Source of the DNA: Bemisia tabaci
Lineage: Eukaryota; Arthropoda; Insecta; Hemiptera; Aleyrodidae
Length of the DNA: 64,000 bases
Reading direction: 5' to 3'
Assembly (NCBI RefSeq): GCF_918797505.1
Contig: NC_092793.1
Span: 79,791,912-79,855,911, forward strand
Of this stretch, positions 44,504 through 58,084 are shown in pieces. Position 1 is the stretch's first letter; the number at the start of each line of letters is the position of its first letter. The notes beneath the pieces were generated by a model. It searched no databases and had not been told where the DNA came from. It was given only the letters and a program-made list of their open reading frames with translations. A program made the position numbers and the translations under genes.

Positions 44504-44646
44504 TTGGACTACATTTTGCAAATAAGAACTACATTTTCTGTCTCAGTTTAGAAACAACGTATAAGTCCTTTTAGTTTCCTCATGCACGTACGTGTTATTA
44601 CCGATGGGCCAAAAGCTGTATTTCTGAATTGCAGAATGTAATCCAA
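44504..44646 (+). mobile_element. 143-bp foldback TTGGACTACATTTTG
   Basis: TTGGACTACATTTTGCAAAT pairs with the complement of the end, TTGGATTACATTCTGCAATT. Inside it carries TAGAAACAACGTATA and GTTTCCTCATGCA, shared with 39876-40016. Confidence 0.8.
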
Positions 44647-45244
44647 TTGATGCGCTATGGTTGACTTTTAAAGTAGGCTTCCTATTTTATTGGAGATTTT
44701 ACGAAGGTTATTATCAAAGTTCACTCTGAATAAGCTGCTACCATTATTAGGGACATTGCACTATCTTACACTGAATGGGTTTTGTAGAATTCCTTGAGTC
44801 TCAATCTCTCGACAATGTCACGCTGCAGTGGTGGGTCCTTGAGACCAAGATGTAAGAATATTATACTCAACCCCTCCCGCATGGAAATATTTCAAAACCT
44901 CGGAACCTCAACGAATGGCAATCAGCATTAACGGCAAGGAAATCCACCACCCTCTGAAAGGCACCCCCGCGGTTCTGCATGCACCCTCCCCGACCGCGTT
45001 TCAATTTTACGACTCGCAAATAATCTAATTACCGAAACCGCTCCCCCGAAAGCTCAACAATCAACGGCGCCTTTTTTACGTGCCTCCTTTTTTAAGCATC
45101 GCGTGCTCGGAACGTGCTGATAATCGCCCAAGGAGAGCTACCCTCGTCCTTCGCGCACCCCTCTGTAGCCTCCGCTGCGTCCTGCGTCAGATCGATTGCT
45201 TCGAGCCTCAGCACAGGGTACCCTGAAAATTTATACAACAATGC
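44647..45244. other. Spacer DNA adjoining the right arm, nothing recognised
   Basis: No element end or duplication is visible at the junction at 45245. The counterpart of this sequence on the left would lie in or beyond the N gap. Confidence 0.4.
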
Positions 45245-46063
45245 CTTGTGTAAGGGAAACAGCAAAACCGATCACCAAATATAGAAAATTTGCGTTAATT
45301 TGGGAAAAATGTAAAATCTGTAAGCATTAATGTCAACAGAAAATATGCACCTACAATATTTTTGAGAAATCTCTGAGGGTTTTTTCAACTCTTTCCCTTC
45401 CTTCCTTCTACACCCCTTTTACTAAAAACTACTAGATTTGTAGTATACTCACTAAAAATTAAACAGCCAAGAATAACAGATTTTACACAGATTTAAATAA
45501 AAACAAAAATGTAAGTGTTTGTGATTTTGTCAACGTACGAAAGTAGTTTACAGCTAAAATTCTCATTTCAGGGGGAAACACATGAGTTTCCTTCGAGCAT
45601 GATGATTCCTCATAGAAAACAAAATGTGCACTGCTTGGTATAACACTAGTTACCATCAGTCGAGACGGCAACTGATTACACATTCCGGGTCTAATTCTTG
45701 CCGGATCTGATGTTATTTTTCAGATTGCAAACTGCAATATTTTGTAATTTTACAGTCTGTTTTCATGAATTGCCTTGACCAAGGCATCAGCTTTGACCCT
45801 TCCCGGACGTTTTCCAGTTTTCAAGAACTATGGCCAACCTGCACCGTTGAAATTTTGGAGTGATTTATCGCCGGGGTCTATACGGCACCCAAAGAGCCCT
45901 AGTTAGATGAATGAAGGATAAAATCTACTCTTTTTATTGAGTGTATTACACTTTGACGGAGCGGAATCCGCCCTTTTTTGAAAGTGCCGCACGGATTTTT
46001 ATTAAGTGATTTTCACTTCACATTCATATAGATTGGGTTCTTAGAGCCCTAAATAGACTCCAG

Positions 46064-46334
46064 CGGGGCGATTATTGAAACTGATAGACAAAGCGATAGA
46101 CAAAGATGACATAGGAAGTATAAAGCAATTCTATTGGTTGAAATGGGTGGTTCTCATCGACTAAGGGGGAAAATGATAGACTAACTGTCGCGTTTCTCGT
46201 GGGTTGCCGTTACTTAGTCGATTACCTACCTCCTTTGTCCATTGCAACAACCCGTTTCCACCAATAGGATCCCTCCAAATCCCTTTTGTCGTCTTTGTCT
46301 ATCGCTTTATCTATCAGTTTCAATAATCGGTCCG
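46064..46334 (+). mobile_element. 271-bp MITE with CAG target duplication, right arm only
   Basis: Ends CGGGGCGATTATTGAAACTG and (complement) CGGACCGATTATTGAAACTG form inverted repeats that continue through ATAGACAAAGCGATAGACAA-like sequence. It is flanked by CAG at 46061-46063 and 46335-46337. The left arm shows the intact target (CTCACTCTGGAGTC, near 15647-15660). The 3-bp duplication does not fit TA, TTAA or the usual TWA signature, so I leave the superfamily open. Confidence 0.88.
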
Positions 46335-47314
46335 CAGAGTGAGTGATACACCCAATTTCATTTCTCGATTTTTAACGGTGTGTCAACTATTCTTTCAAGA
46401 CACCCTGCTCATCGCAGACGCACTAAAACCACGGGACATACCGATAACTACCCGCGGAATCTTCTTTAATGAAAGCCTGGAAATAGGCCCTCGACGGGGG
46501 GCATGGTTGCGGTTTCAGTCGACGAGGAGGGTAGGCGCGAAAAGGAAGGGTGTTAGTGAAAAAGAAAAAAGAAAAAAATACCGCACCATTCGAAACGTCA
46601 TAAGCAGCATTTTTATGATATATATTTTCATAGGAGGCTCGATAAATCCGCGAGGATGCGAGAGCTTTGCCGAGTCCTTGAAAGGGGGTAAGAGCAGCTC
46701 AGCGGACGGACAAACCCCTTCGGTGTTCAAAGGCGGGTCTCTTGCTGTCTGCGGCGCGGCGAGGGCATATTGTAGAGAGGGCAGAGCGGGCCATTTCAAT
46801 ATGTGTTTCAGCCGTAAAAAAGCTGGGGTTTCCCGAAATAAAGGGCTGTGGAAAAGGAACCTGTGAGAACTAAACGCACCAGGGGTATTAACAGGTTGGT
46901 CGCTTTTGACAGGCCGAAACTTATGGTGCAAATTGTTATTTTCTTCACGAAAAAAATTAGATGCACTTATAAACATGCACCAACACAATAAAAATAAGCT
47001 ACGTAAAGATTCATCATTTATTTTAATTCATTTATTGATACAGTGAAGAAAATATGCCCTCTTGCATGTCACGAAACTGCGAGATTGTATTTTCCACGTG
47101 CAGTGTTAGGCTCTAGTAAAATAGGTCTGATCGTGTGAAGTGAAAATAGTGCTCATACTTTTGTATAATTTGATTACAATTTATAAGATACTATACATCG
47201 TGGATTAAGGCGTGTTGAATTGGTGGGTTTTTTAACCTTACCCGGAATTTGGCTAGTTTTCTTCAGGATTTGGTTGAAATTTAGATACTCGATTCTGACT
47301 GGTCCAAATTCCAA

Positions 47315-47538
47315 CACTGGGAAAAAAAACCACATTGGATCTAGAGCCCAGACTCTTGAAAACATTGACAAGAAAAAGGACTCTTGATTCAATCAGATAT
47401 AAACTTAAATCACAAGGAAATCCGCTCAAATTAAGAGGCTTGGTTCTTGATTTTAAATCTGATTAAATCAAGAGTATTATTTCTTGTCGATGTTTTTAAG
47501 AGTCTGGACTTTAGATCCAGTGTGTTTTTTTTCCAGTG
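47315..47538 (-). mobile_element. CACTGGAAAAAA foldback MITE (right arm)
   Basis: Partner of 14445-14673, flanked by AA on both sides (the same duplication read on the other strand). Confidence 0.9.
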
Positions 47539-48343
47539 AACGGTGATACATCGGTGATTTCTCCAGAAAATTAACTGAATCCGGTCACGAGCGAACCCAC
47601 CGGCGAAAATTCGCCTAATTTGTCATATTGCAAAAATATTCGGATTTCCAATAGGGATGAAAATAAAATACGCCGAATCCACCCTTCAATCGGCACCGAT
47701 GCAGAGCAGACTGCACCCGACCGCGGACGGCGCACCATCAATCTCACATTCCACATTCCGGCCTGAGTCCCGAACTCCCGACTGCGACTCGGAGTCCGAG
47801 CAGGTACAACAATAACAACAGTACGCGCGGTCCTAACCATAAATTATAACTCCCCAAACTGCAATCGAGCACGGTGTTGCCACACAGCGCCTCCACTCAT
47901 TCACAACGATCGAAAACGTATCATTTAAATCTTAAAATTGGCAACATGTCCAGCTTTCCACGGGAGTATCCGGGTTGAGGGATGAATGGAAACGGGGTGT
48001 CATGGAGGCATAAAGACGGGATATTGGCGAGATGCAGGTTCTTTCTGGACCAGGGAAGAGGAAGAAAATCGAACAGTGGCCGGCGTAATTTATGTTGATT
48101 TTATCTCCTCGGATGTGTAAGGTGTCTTCCTGCCCCCCAGAGAGGCATTCCGGACCACCGTACGGTCAGAAACCTGCCCAAATGAATCCTCTGGGTCACC
48201 TGTTCAGTTCGGGATCGAGCTATCTCGGATATTCCGAGCGCGGCAATTAAGATACCAGGACCAGATCTAGTTGGAGGAGGCGCATAGATCTTAGTTCTTT
48301 ATGAAGATGCCCAATTCGAATCTCATCCAAATTGCCTCTTCAA

Positions 48344-48471
48344 TTGGACGTATTTCTGTCAAACGAAACTATGTGCATTAAGACATGGGCCCTACGACCT
48401 GTAATAATATATGCATAACAGGGCTCACGTCGTAATGCACATAGTTCCGTTTGACAGAGGTATACGTCCAA
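48344..48471 (-). mobile_element. 128-bp foldback TTGGACGTAT (right arm)
   Basis: Partner of 13513-13640, identical over its length as far as I can see. Confidence 0.75.
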
Positions 48472-48919
48472 CATAAGAGGTGAAGACATCAAAGCTTGCT
48501 TCTCTGCCCGGAGGAAACATTCCCGCGTCTAAGTAAAAGGTTGTGTTCAAGAGAGATATGCATATCAATTATTCAAGTGCGAAACAGCGTATCTTCCCTG
48601 CGATGCTTTAAAATCTCTGTTCCTGTTTTATTTTTTCGAGGAGAAACAAGGCAACTGCCTTGCAATTCCTACGGAATATTCTGCTGGTAGAGAGGAGGAA
48701 TCAAGATATTAAGTTGACTGGTTTTACGGAGAAAGAATAAAAGATGACAGGAAGTCTGTGACGTCACAAAAGGAGATACGTGGTTTCACACTTTGGCCGT
48801 GCAATATCTGGTGGCTCGTCTTAAATTTCAGTAATACGTTTAAATCTCCTTCGATAAAAAATTTCCTCAAAGGTCCAAGTCAAATATAACAAGAGACTTC
48901 AATCGCAAAGTCAGTAAAA

Positions 48920-49216
48920 CAGGGTGTCTAGTTTTTTTTCTTTTAGGGAAATTCTGATTTTTCCTGATTTTTGACTGCTAAATCCTGATTTCAAATTTTT
49001 TCCAAATCCTGATCAAATCCTGATTTTTTACGGAGAAAAATTAAAATTTTTGAATAAGCGTAAGAGAAAGCAAAAAAAATCCGATCGGATAGCCGACTTT
49101 TCTCAAATCCTGATTTTACGACCGATTTCTCTTCAAATCCTGATGAAATCGGGATTAAATCCTGATTAACATCAAATCCTGATAGAATCGGGAAAATCCT
49201 GATGCTAGACACCCTG
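48920..49216 (-). mobile_element. CAGGGTGTCTAG MITE (right arm copy)
   Basis: Partner of 12768-13064, differing at only a few bases, with the same flanks. Confidence 0.85.
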
Positions 49217-50852
49217 TGAAATTGGTACGAACTCGTAAAAAAGAATTACGAATTTTCGGAGCTACTGTAAGGTTTTGCTGTAGCTGAGAAAATAATACCT
49301 TGAGTAAAAGGACTTAAAGATCAAGATGAGCACTGAGTAAACTCCTAAACACGATATGAAAATGATTGTGAAATTTTAGCGCCGAACAAACTTAACTTGC
49401 CTAGATCATTCTTAGAGAACTGTCTTCAGTAATCCTAATCTATATTGACGGTCAGACCGTATCTAGGTTTGCGACGTTGCGGAAGTTTTGTCATGCTCTA
49501 ATTCTTAAATATAAAACTCATCAGCGTTAATTATATTTTCCGTGATTTTTCTTCTCTGTGCAAAGAAAAATCTGTGAAGACTCCAATAAGTTATATTAAT
49601 TTGTTCTCATTGAGGAAAATAAAATGAGACTGGAGATTTTTAAACACCGCAAACGAGATACGTGGTCTGGTGAATTCACCTCCGATATATTGCTTCCGTA
49701 TTGAAGGTTGCTCTGCGGTTTTTACAAAACGCTTTCTCGGGGCCGTATACATTCTACTTCTTACGCAGTGTATAAAATGAGCCACCATACACGCACGCAC
49801 CACGTCACCGAAAGTAAAAAGTGACAGTGAAAGTATTTACTAACACCACTTTTAAAACTTCCCCCTCCCCCACCAGTGCCTAGGGGAAAGATTGGCGCGT
49901 GTGTTTATCGCGAGAAAATTTAATGGCGCATGAAATTAAATCCCAACGATATCTGTCAAATGAATCCAATTTCCGATATAATTGGGGCTGTTAGTTAAAA
50001 ACGAGTCGAGAATAAATAGTCCTCAGACAGATGCCTCTCCCTCTGAGCCTTTGAACGATGGCGCTTCGTTCCGGAACAATGACTGATCTTCGGATAATAT
50101 TTCTTTGTTTTTCTTCTTTAAACACCCCTCTCAAAGTGGCACACTCCCGGTGTAAGTTTTCAAGAAGGGTAGTTAAGCTTGCATTAACTTCAGCCTGGGC
50201 GACAGAATACTGTAACAGACTCAATGGACCGTATATCCATAGTCGCTCCTTAAATAGCTCATTTACTTCGGAGGACCCCAGCCCACAAGGTTCGAATTGT
50301 GATTAAAAAAGTTTCAGGGGGAACTTCGACATAGCTTCAAAAAATGACAATCTTTCTGAACTTGAAGAAAAATTTGGGTGTATGACTGACTACGGAAATA
50401 GATCTTCGTAAAGTCAATAAAACGTTGTGCCACCTCAAAAATTAAAATGTGGAACTTTTTATTATGGGAGGGGGCATGAACGGTAATCTCATCAATGGGT
50501 CTGGGGAGGCGGGTCCTGAAAGACACTCACCGAAAGGGACATATTACAGGACTATATCAGCTCTAAAGGGGGTGGGGGGCCTCTTCAGCTTCGGGGGGAG
50601 GGGAGGGGCTGGGAAGCCTTCCCAGGAAAAGTTTGAAAAATTTTTTTAAAAAAAATAAAGAGCTGTTTGATCGAAAATATGATTGAAATACGAATTCAAA
50701 GATGAAAGATGAGCCACGATTATTTTAAGCATAATCTCTCATATTTTCTCAAGGGAGCCAAGGAGATTCCTGCAGGGGAACAGGCTCCCTGTCCCCTTAG
50801 TTCACCTCATGCTCCCCCCTCTTTGCCCCCAAAACGTTTTTCGTGTCTCCTC

Positions 50853-50952
50853 TGACGCAAGGGCATCTCTCTATTTCCACATGAGCCCTAGAGAGGATAG
50901 AGTCATATACTGAACAGAGCTCACGTGTAAATCGAGATACGCCGTTACGTCA
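50853..50952 (-). mobile_element. 100-bp foldback (right arm copy)
   Basis: Partner of 11043-11142, with inverted ends TGACGCAAGGGCATCTCTC and the complement of GCCGTTACGTCA. Confidence 0.65.
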
Positions 50953-51255
50953 GGGTAGCGACGATTCGCGACCGCTCTATGGTTCTTCAACGGCGTCGGT
51001 AGCATTTTCGTGCGCCACTGCAAGAATAACAACACCACTCAAAGCGATAGCATATTACGTACGCTCCACTTTAGCCTCAACAAACCCTGGCACCCCCTGA
51101 ACCCCCCCCCCCCCCCCCCCCCGCCGGAGCGAAAAAGCCGCTCGACTGGTATAGCTACCTGTCACGGGGCCGTTGGCGCTGCACGAAAAATGAGTGCAGT
51201 CGCCGGCCGGGTTTCCGACGTTTCAGCTTTTTCCAGGGGCGCGGGCGGCGCAGCG

Positions 51256-51488
51256 CACAGTGGATCGTGTCAATAGGAGAGGTTGGACGAAATTTGGAAA
51301 CTTTAAGCGCTTATAACTTCGTTCATACAAAACTATGAAGTTCTAAAAGTGCGACCATTGGTTTTCTCGTGAAATTTTCTTCAAAAACCACCCCTTAAAG
51401 TTTAAAATATGATAAAATAAACATCAAAATTTGCAGTTTTAGTCAACAATTTCAGGTCCGACCTCTGTAATTGACCCGATCCACTGTG
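51256..51488 (-). mobile_element. CACAGTGGA inverted-repeat element (right arm)
   Basis: Partner of 10514-10746 with matching ends. Next to it, at 51102-51122, a C run of 21 bases differs from the shorter, interrupted G-rich tract of the left arm near 10879-10892. Confidence 0.7.
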
Positions 51489-53432
51489 CTGCGCGGCGGC
51501 GGCAAGCGAGACCTCACATCGGACCGGAAAATACGATGGAGGGGGGATGAGGGGAGGGTGGTGAGGAGGCGGGGGGCTGGGACAAGGGGGTAGATTTACA
51601 TAAGTGCAGGATATCAATCTTGTAGTTGGAGCTCATTGAAAAGAGCGGGTTCTCGAGCAAAACGCTTGGATTGATGAATGGGGTTCAAAGGCATCTTCCT
51701 CTTCCTCACTCACGCAAAAGATTATGCATGCATATTACGCTTATTATTTTACCCGCACGGCGCGCGCGGCGGTGCCTCAGTTGCCACGCTGAAACGAGGG
51801 AAACACTTCAGCGTCGAAGTTCGTCCTTTCCTTCACGAAAGGATGTAACTAAATTCTACGTTGCTCGGTTTTCTCTCGCTAATTCCGTTTTTATCAGAAA
51901 AAATCATGGGCACTTCTAATTAAAAATTGCACAGATCTTCTCCGGATCTCATACAAGGAATACACAATTTTTTTTTTTACAAAAATTGCATGAGTACATT
52001 CTTGTAAAAAATTGAATTATTTTAGTCAATTTTGCAACCTTGGAATTGAGTTGCGTTCCTCAGTCCAAGAAACATCAAATTGAACGTGCAGATCCAAGTT
52101 TTTTGCCCCAAACCAGTCATCATCACAATATTTCCACCTTTCTCGCCCCTTTTGCGATGAATTGTTCATTAAATTTAAAGTCTATCATTTATGAAAAAAT
52201 TAGAGAAAGCCCATAGCTTATAGAAATTATCCCGAATTTTTTGAAGCATACTAACCCACAAAAAATGAGTCCAGACTTTCATATTTTGAGCTTCCATTAA
52301 AGTGTGCATCACCGAAAAAACCAAAATGGCGTCTAAAAATATCCCTCTGTCACCGCTTTTACACGTATAATTCATGTGCCCGCTATCAATGCACAGCTTC
52401 AAAAGACATAACCGCGGTAAGGGGTCGTCAGTCTTGCGGACATTTTTGGACGCCATTTTGGATTTTTCGACGATGCGCATTTGAAAGAAAGCTCAAAATA
52501 GGATAGTCTAAACTTATTTTTCGTGGGTTAAAATCCTTTAAAAAAAATTGGATAAACTTTTGCTGGGCTATGAGCACTTTCTAATTTTAGCAATGATCGA
52601 CTTTAAAATTATGAGCACATCATTGCAGAGGGGACGAGAAAGATGGAAAGATTGTGATGCTAACGCCAGAGAGAAAGAAAGTAAACCAGGAAGAAAACAC
52701 GTTACTTTGAAAAGGAGGGGGCTTTTCAAAGAGTGAGTGGGAGTATTTTCATCAACCCTCTGAGAGCTTTGAATTTGGAGCTAAATGTGGCAACGGTATT
52801 CCGTATAAGGGTTTTAAATACGTCTGCTTAAAATTTTTCCTTTTATCGGCTCGTAACACATGTTGCGGTGGCGTGGTGTGAGTGGGTTATTTATGTCGGA
52901 AAACGGGCGTGTAATAAAGAGGAAAACACAAGAACGCGAACGTAGTGCCGTGCCGATGGGCACTTGCTGTGCGCACGTTCCTTGTTGCATGATCCTGCGA
53001 AATTCCTGTGACTTTGCGTAAGTCACGACCTATCAAAACGGACCATTAACATGGAGCCTGAGAAAAATACGAGAACTGCTCCGAAACACTTATGACACAT
53101 ATTTACGGGAAAGGTAACATACTAGTTATGTTAGTTTTCAGTAAACCTTCGTTGTTGACTTTCAGTAAAAATTATACTGTCAAAAAATTGTCAATCATTG
53201 TATTGAGAGTAGCTCTTGACCGGGTGTATTTTGTTTCAAAACTCACGACTGTCAGACGCTCACTACCATCAAAAATAGCAAACATTTGAATGGGAAAAAC
53301 TGTGTGAAAGAAAAATTTCCAAAAATATTGGGACCATATACGTTTTCAGATCCCAGAAATCGTTGAGAATCAAGAAAACACAACTTCCAGGGAAAATGAT
53401 GAACTTGATTTTTTTACTTTTTCACCCTGAAA

Positions 53433-53830
53433 TGGATTACATTTCGCGATTAGGAACTATAATTTCTGGCTCCGTTTGGAAACAACATATCGACGGTGGA
53501 AGTCGGCAATTACATAATTCGTTTGCGGTGTCTGAAAATCTCCGCCACTGTGTTATTTTTTTAAGGGAGAACAAATTGACATCATTCCTTGAAATTTATG
53601 CAGAATTTTCTTCGCAAAGAGAAGACAAATCAAGATAGTTTTAAAGAATTACCGTTGAGTAGTTTTCCGTTTAAAATATAAAGAGTGACAGGAAGTCTGC
53701 GACGTCGCAAACCTAGTTATGTGATTGCCGACTTACACCGTCGATATGTACCATCTGTTTCCCTATGTTTCATAAGTGTTTTTGTAAATGAGCCAGATAT
53801 TATAGTTCCGAATTGCAAAATGTAGTCCAA
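53433..53830 (-). mobile_element. TTGGTCTACATTTTGCAAT foldback element (right arm)
   Basis: Partner of 7559-7954 in the inverted duplication, with the same ends and interior and scattered substitutions. Confidence 0.65.
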
Positions 53831-54402
53831 CAGTCCCCTATTTTAAATTTTCGCCCACTGAATGTACCCGAAGTCTGACGATGCTCAATCCGACTGAGCC
53901 CACAATCACCGGAGTTCCGAGGAAACTGCGCCTGCGCAACGGCGCAACGGGTCAAAAGCGGCAAGTCGTTGCTGAGAGGGTCGTCAATCTTTGTTTTCGG
54001 CCGTCGTTGGTATCGGCTACGCCATCGTCCGATCAAGACCCTCGGCTCTGATTAGCTGCGGATGAGCCGTCAAAGTTTAAAGCTCGTTCGAATTCCTGTC
54101 AGGTTGCCGCCTCGCAGAAAACTCCTCCAGATTTCTCATGGCTCTCAGTGATATTAAAAATGAAGTATATTTTCGCGTTGATTCGGCAACGCTCGTCCAA
54201 TATAAACTCGCTTTTTCACGATGCAATTAGATTGATGGGTCGCAAGCGATCGTCGGATGATTTCAGCACATACTTGAACACTCCTTCGAAGACTGTTGCC
54301 GAATTGGAAAATCTTGGGAGATGAGATTCAGGCACTGATGATGCGGAATCAATCTTTACGATTTAATTGAAGGGAATGAACGTACTTAATTTATTGTAAA
54401 TG

Positions 54403-54610
54403 CACCGAAAAAAAAGTGAAGTTGATTCAACATACTGAATGTAAAAAAGTGTGCGAGAACTCACAAAATGCTGAATTACCTGCTACGGCAGTCAGTTTTA
54501 CATCTTGACATTGCTAGAGTAACTGCTGTAGCAGTTAATTTAGCATTTTGTAAGTTCTCGCACACTTCTTTCGCATCCAGAATGTTGAATCCAATTGTCT
54601 TTTTTCAGTG
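54403..54610 (-). mobile_element. CACTGAAAAA foldback MITE (right arm)
   Basis: Reverse-complement partner of 6766-6976, flanked by TG on both sides (the same CA duplication read on the other strand). Internal substitutions and small indels relative to the left copy include a short alteration near its outer end. Confidence 0.85.
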
Positions 54611-55703
54611 TGGCGAGGGCCGTGTTAAAGAAAAACGCATCGAGTCGCATCATGATAGAACCAAGAAAAAGTTATTGAAAACTCTATACTTCCATGAGAC
54701 TCGATGTTGAAGAAATTTAAGGTGGAGCTTCAGCTTTAGCGCAATGCATTCGGGGTACGATCGATACATCTCAAATTTTGACCTTTAGGTGAATTATTTT
54801 GAAAAATTCTAAATTTCAGTTTGTAGATACGTCATTGAAGAAGAGTCCTGCCAAAAATCATCTTCCAAAATCTTGAAATGAAGTTATAAGTACTGTTTCC
54901 ATTTTGCAACCACTTTCAATGTATCAATATCAATGGTTGAGACAGTGCTTTTGATTTTGTTTTGAGATTTTTGGGAGTGATTTTCGGTACAAACATTCTT
55001 CACTGATTTATCTGCAGACTGAAATTTAGCATTTTCTAAAATAATTCACCTGATGGTTAAAATGTAGTATATATCAATCGTGCCCAGCATGCATTGCGCA
55101 AAAGCTGAAGATCCTTCTTGACCTTCAATAACCGTGATGATAATAAAAGCTGCTTGAGAGCAGCACAAAAGTTGCTCGCAGTGGTTTTGTCACTCTCGCC
55201 CTATCACGGCACGGAACACACGATGCTGAGTGAAAATCAAAGAGGTCACTACCGAAATTGAAATTATTTTGAATTGAAATCAAGTTTTCATTGGCTTCAG
55301 CAGAAAAAAAAGGCGCGGCACAGTTGACTGGGATACGACATTGGCTGATTTTCTGAAGCCATGAAATCGATGTCTTGAAGTATCGCATCGAAATCGCCAA
55401 CCCCATTGAGACTCATGCACCTCAATTTTGACTCGGTCACGGGCGCGTGACATCGGAGCCTTCGCCCTTGCGTTTGGTCTCCGTCTCGATTTCAGCGATT
55501 TCACACCCGTCTCCGACCTCACGTCCAACTTTATGGCACCTCATTCGGAGAAAATCCTAGCCACGTGTACCGAAGACATAGTCCAAGAGAAAAAGCCGAG
55601 TGTTTAGGTTTCATACTTGACTTTTCCTCGGTCCAATCGGATCCCATTTCACACGAGAAAGAATCGATTGATAAATGGATTGCGTTTTCCAAGGAGGAAC
55701 CAA

Positions 55704-55930
55704 CACTGGAAAAAAACACATTGAATCTAGAGTCCAGACTCTTGAAAACATTGCCAAGAAAAAATACTCTTGATTCAATCGGATTTTTGCTTGAATCAAA
55801 ACGAAACCCGCTTAAATTAAGAGGCTGGTTCTTCATTTAAGCTAGATTCTAATTGAATCAAGAGTACTTTTTCTTGTCGATGTTTTTAGGAGTCTGGACC
55901 CTAGATCCAATGTGTTTTTTTTTTCAAGTG
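55704..55930 (+). mobile_element. CACTGGAAAAAA foldback MITE, right arm only
   Basis: Ends CACTGGAAAAAAACACATTG and (complement) CACTTGAAAAAAAAAACACA. The internal hairpin matches the copies at 14445, 34468, 62472 and 63407. It is flanked by AA at 55702-55703 and 55931-55932. The left arm has the unoccupied site near 4738-4741 (GCTCTTGGTTTC), which shows directly that this family duplicates only two bases and does not require TA. Confidence 0.92.
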
Positions 55931-56399
55931 AAGAGCATTTTGATGTCCCTATAAGATTGTGCAACTTTTTCTACCTTGCGAATAAAAACTGATCATCCTA
56001 ACAAGTTCTATTTTTACTTCCAATAAACTATGAATTCAAGTCGAAAATTACCTTGGTAAATTAAATTTTTGCCGTTATTTCAGTTATTTTATTGCAAAGA
56101 ATGTAAGTTGCAGAGTCCTAGCAACAGCCAGAAATAGTGGTTCTTGTTCACAAATTGTAGCTCCATTGGGCCAATTAAACCTCTTGTGAAGAATTTTGTC
56201 AACGATTAAACTATACTGATCATCTGCAGGTTGCTTGACTTTCGTCTAATTACATTAAAAGTAGGATCTTCTGCTGTACAAAAAATAGATTGATATAGAA
56301 AATAAGTTCAAAGAGGACTCCAAACATTACAATATTTTAAAAAGGTATCGCCAAAATATTGTTGATTTTTGAAAATTGTAGATTCAAATACTGACTCAC

Positions 56400-56432
56400 C
56401 AAAAGAAGATCAAAACAGCGCATGAACTGCAT
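56400..56432 (-). CDS. Candidate 33-nt microexon (right arm copy)
   Basis: Exact reverse-complement copy of 3691-3723. On the minus strand it has acceptor CAG after a T-rich tract (one T longer than on the left) and donor GTGAGTCAG. If the inverted duplication is real, this would be an inverted second copy of the exon. If it is a haplotype artefact, it is the other allele. Confidence 0.4.
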
Positions 56433-56689
56433 CTGAAAAAAAAGAAGAAAGATAGAAAAATGTTATTATTAGCAAATAAAAATGCCTGGGCACGGAACAC
56501 AGAAAAAGAAGGGGGGGGGGGGCAAGTTACTCGCAAAAGTTGTAAATCGGAGCTAAAAACGCCCCACGCCCTAAATCATTTGAAAATGCAAAATCAGACC
56601 CAATTGGACTCTCAGAAGTAATATTTGCATACCTACCTACAAAGATGGAGAGGTAGGCCGATATTTTGCCTTCATTTTATATCATGAGC

Positions 56690-57175
56690 AGCAGTCTGAG
56701 GATATCCACGAATTGGAATGCCGAATCACTCCTCATTGACCGAAGGCGTTGTTTATTCCACATCGTGAGAGAATCTTAGACACCTCTAACTGAAAATTTC
56801 ACTATTCGTTCTTCAGATCTCATGCAAAAATCAGAAAAATTCTGGACCAAATATTTCTCAGGTATTTTTTGTAAAACATTGAATGGAGACTTTGCAGGTG
56901 TCTGAAATTTGATGAATTTCATGTTCAAGTGGAAACTCCTGAGTGAACTGAGCTCGAGGATACTCTTGGTTCATAAATTGATGAGAATAATTGATGAGCT
57001 TTTGAAGGAGGTATGACAAAATGATCTGACCTGCTAAAAATCATGTGTTTAAAAGGGAAATACCGCCGGATGACGTCACTAGGCGGTGCATTTTCTCACT
57101 TTCAAATCATTTTTTAGACTATCTCCCATTACAGAAATAAAGTTAAGAAAATACTGCGAAATGGAACCGGGGCGA
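56690..57175 (+). repeat. Dispersed repeat R1 (right arm copy)
   Basis: Reverse-complement partner of 2940-3440. It is noticeably more diverged from its partner than the central parts of the arms are from each other. Confidence 0.65.
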
Positions 57176-57323
57176 TAAAAAATTTGCGTGCAACTTCTCC
57201 CTTGTTGGAGTCTTTTTGCAAGCCTGGAGCGAAATTTCGTTCCTTCGTCCAGTATCCCTTAGGAAGGAACTTAAGTCCTGTTCATCTCTGAGAGAGGGAT
57301 TCGGCCATCGACGGAGCGGTAAC

Positions 57324-57486
57324 GTGGCGTGGCGTGCTCTTCGATAAATCGATTGTTATGCCATTTAAACCCATGGAAAAGGATCGATAAACAGGGTGTT
57401 CGCAACGAACACCTTCATAATCGATTCTTTACCATAGGTTTAAATAGCACCACAATCGATACATCGCAATTCACGCCACGCCACTG
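57324..57486 (+). mobile_element. hAT-like MITE GTGGCGTGGCGTG, right arm only
   Basis: The 5' end GTGGCGTGGCGTGC lacks the first CA of the family end CAGTGGCGTGGCG, and the 3' end CACGCCACGCCACTG is complete. The interior repeats ATCGAT words around a GTTCGCAACGAACACC palindrome. The 8-bp duplication GCGGTAAC is perfect (57316-57323 and 57487-57494). The left arm has the empty site near 2815-2825. Sister copies: 20710 and 26762. Confidence 0.92.
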
Positions 57487-58084
57487 GCGGTAACGTGGAT
57501 GACTCGCACGAGACGGAGCTCCGGCGCACGTGACGTCTGATGACGTGACGACGTGACGTAGCCCGCGTTGCGGCGCGGCGGCGTTGGCTGGAGCGATGTT
57601 TATGAATGATTATCCTCCAAACATTTATTTCTCTGTGCTTTTTTTCCGGGGCTTTCTTCTCATGCGGCTGGCGCGGCGTGTCCGTCGAAATGACGAGCTC
57701 CAGCCCCCGGCTCCTGCCCGACGTTTGATTCCTTTTGTGTCTGGCTGTCAGTCCCGTTTTCACCCGGACTCCACTCCGCAGTCCCCAACTCCCAATCCCT
57801 GTCCCGCTGCTGCCGCTCCTCCCCATTAACAACCGAAAAGGCAGTTCTAGGGTCGTATTCTTAGTCCTTGACTTAGTGCCGAGCTAAGAAAAAATGCCGT
57901 AAGAACATTCGAGAGTTGCCAACTTTCCTGGCATAAAATGTTCATTTCTAGGAAAGTCATAAATATTTGTCCTTGGTATTTTCAATAACTTCACAGCGAC
58001 TCGTATGTATGTGTTAAATTTTGAATTTTAGTGTGAGAACAACTGCAAAATGATAAAAGTTCGAGCTTCCCATTTATTTTTACC

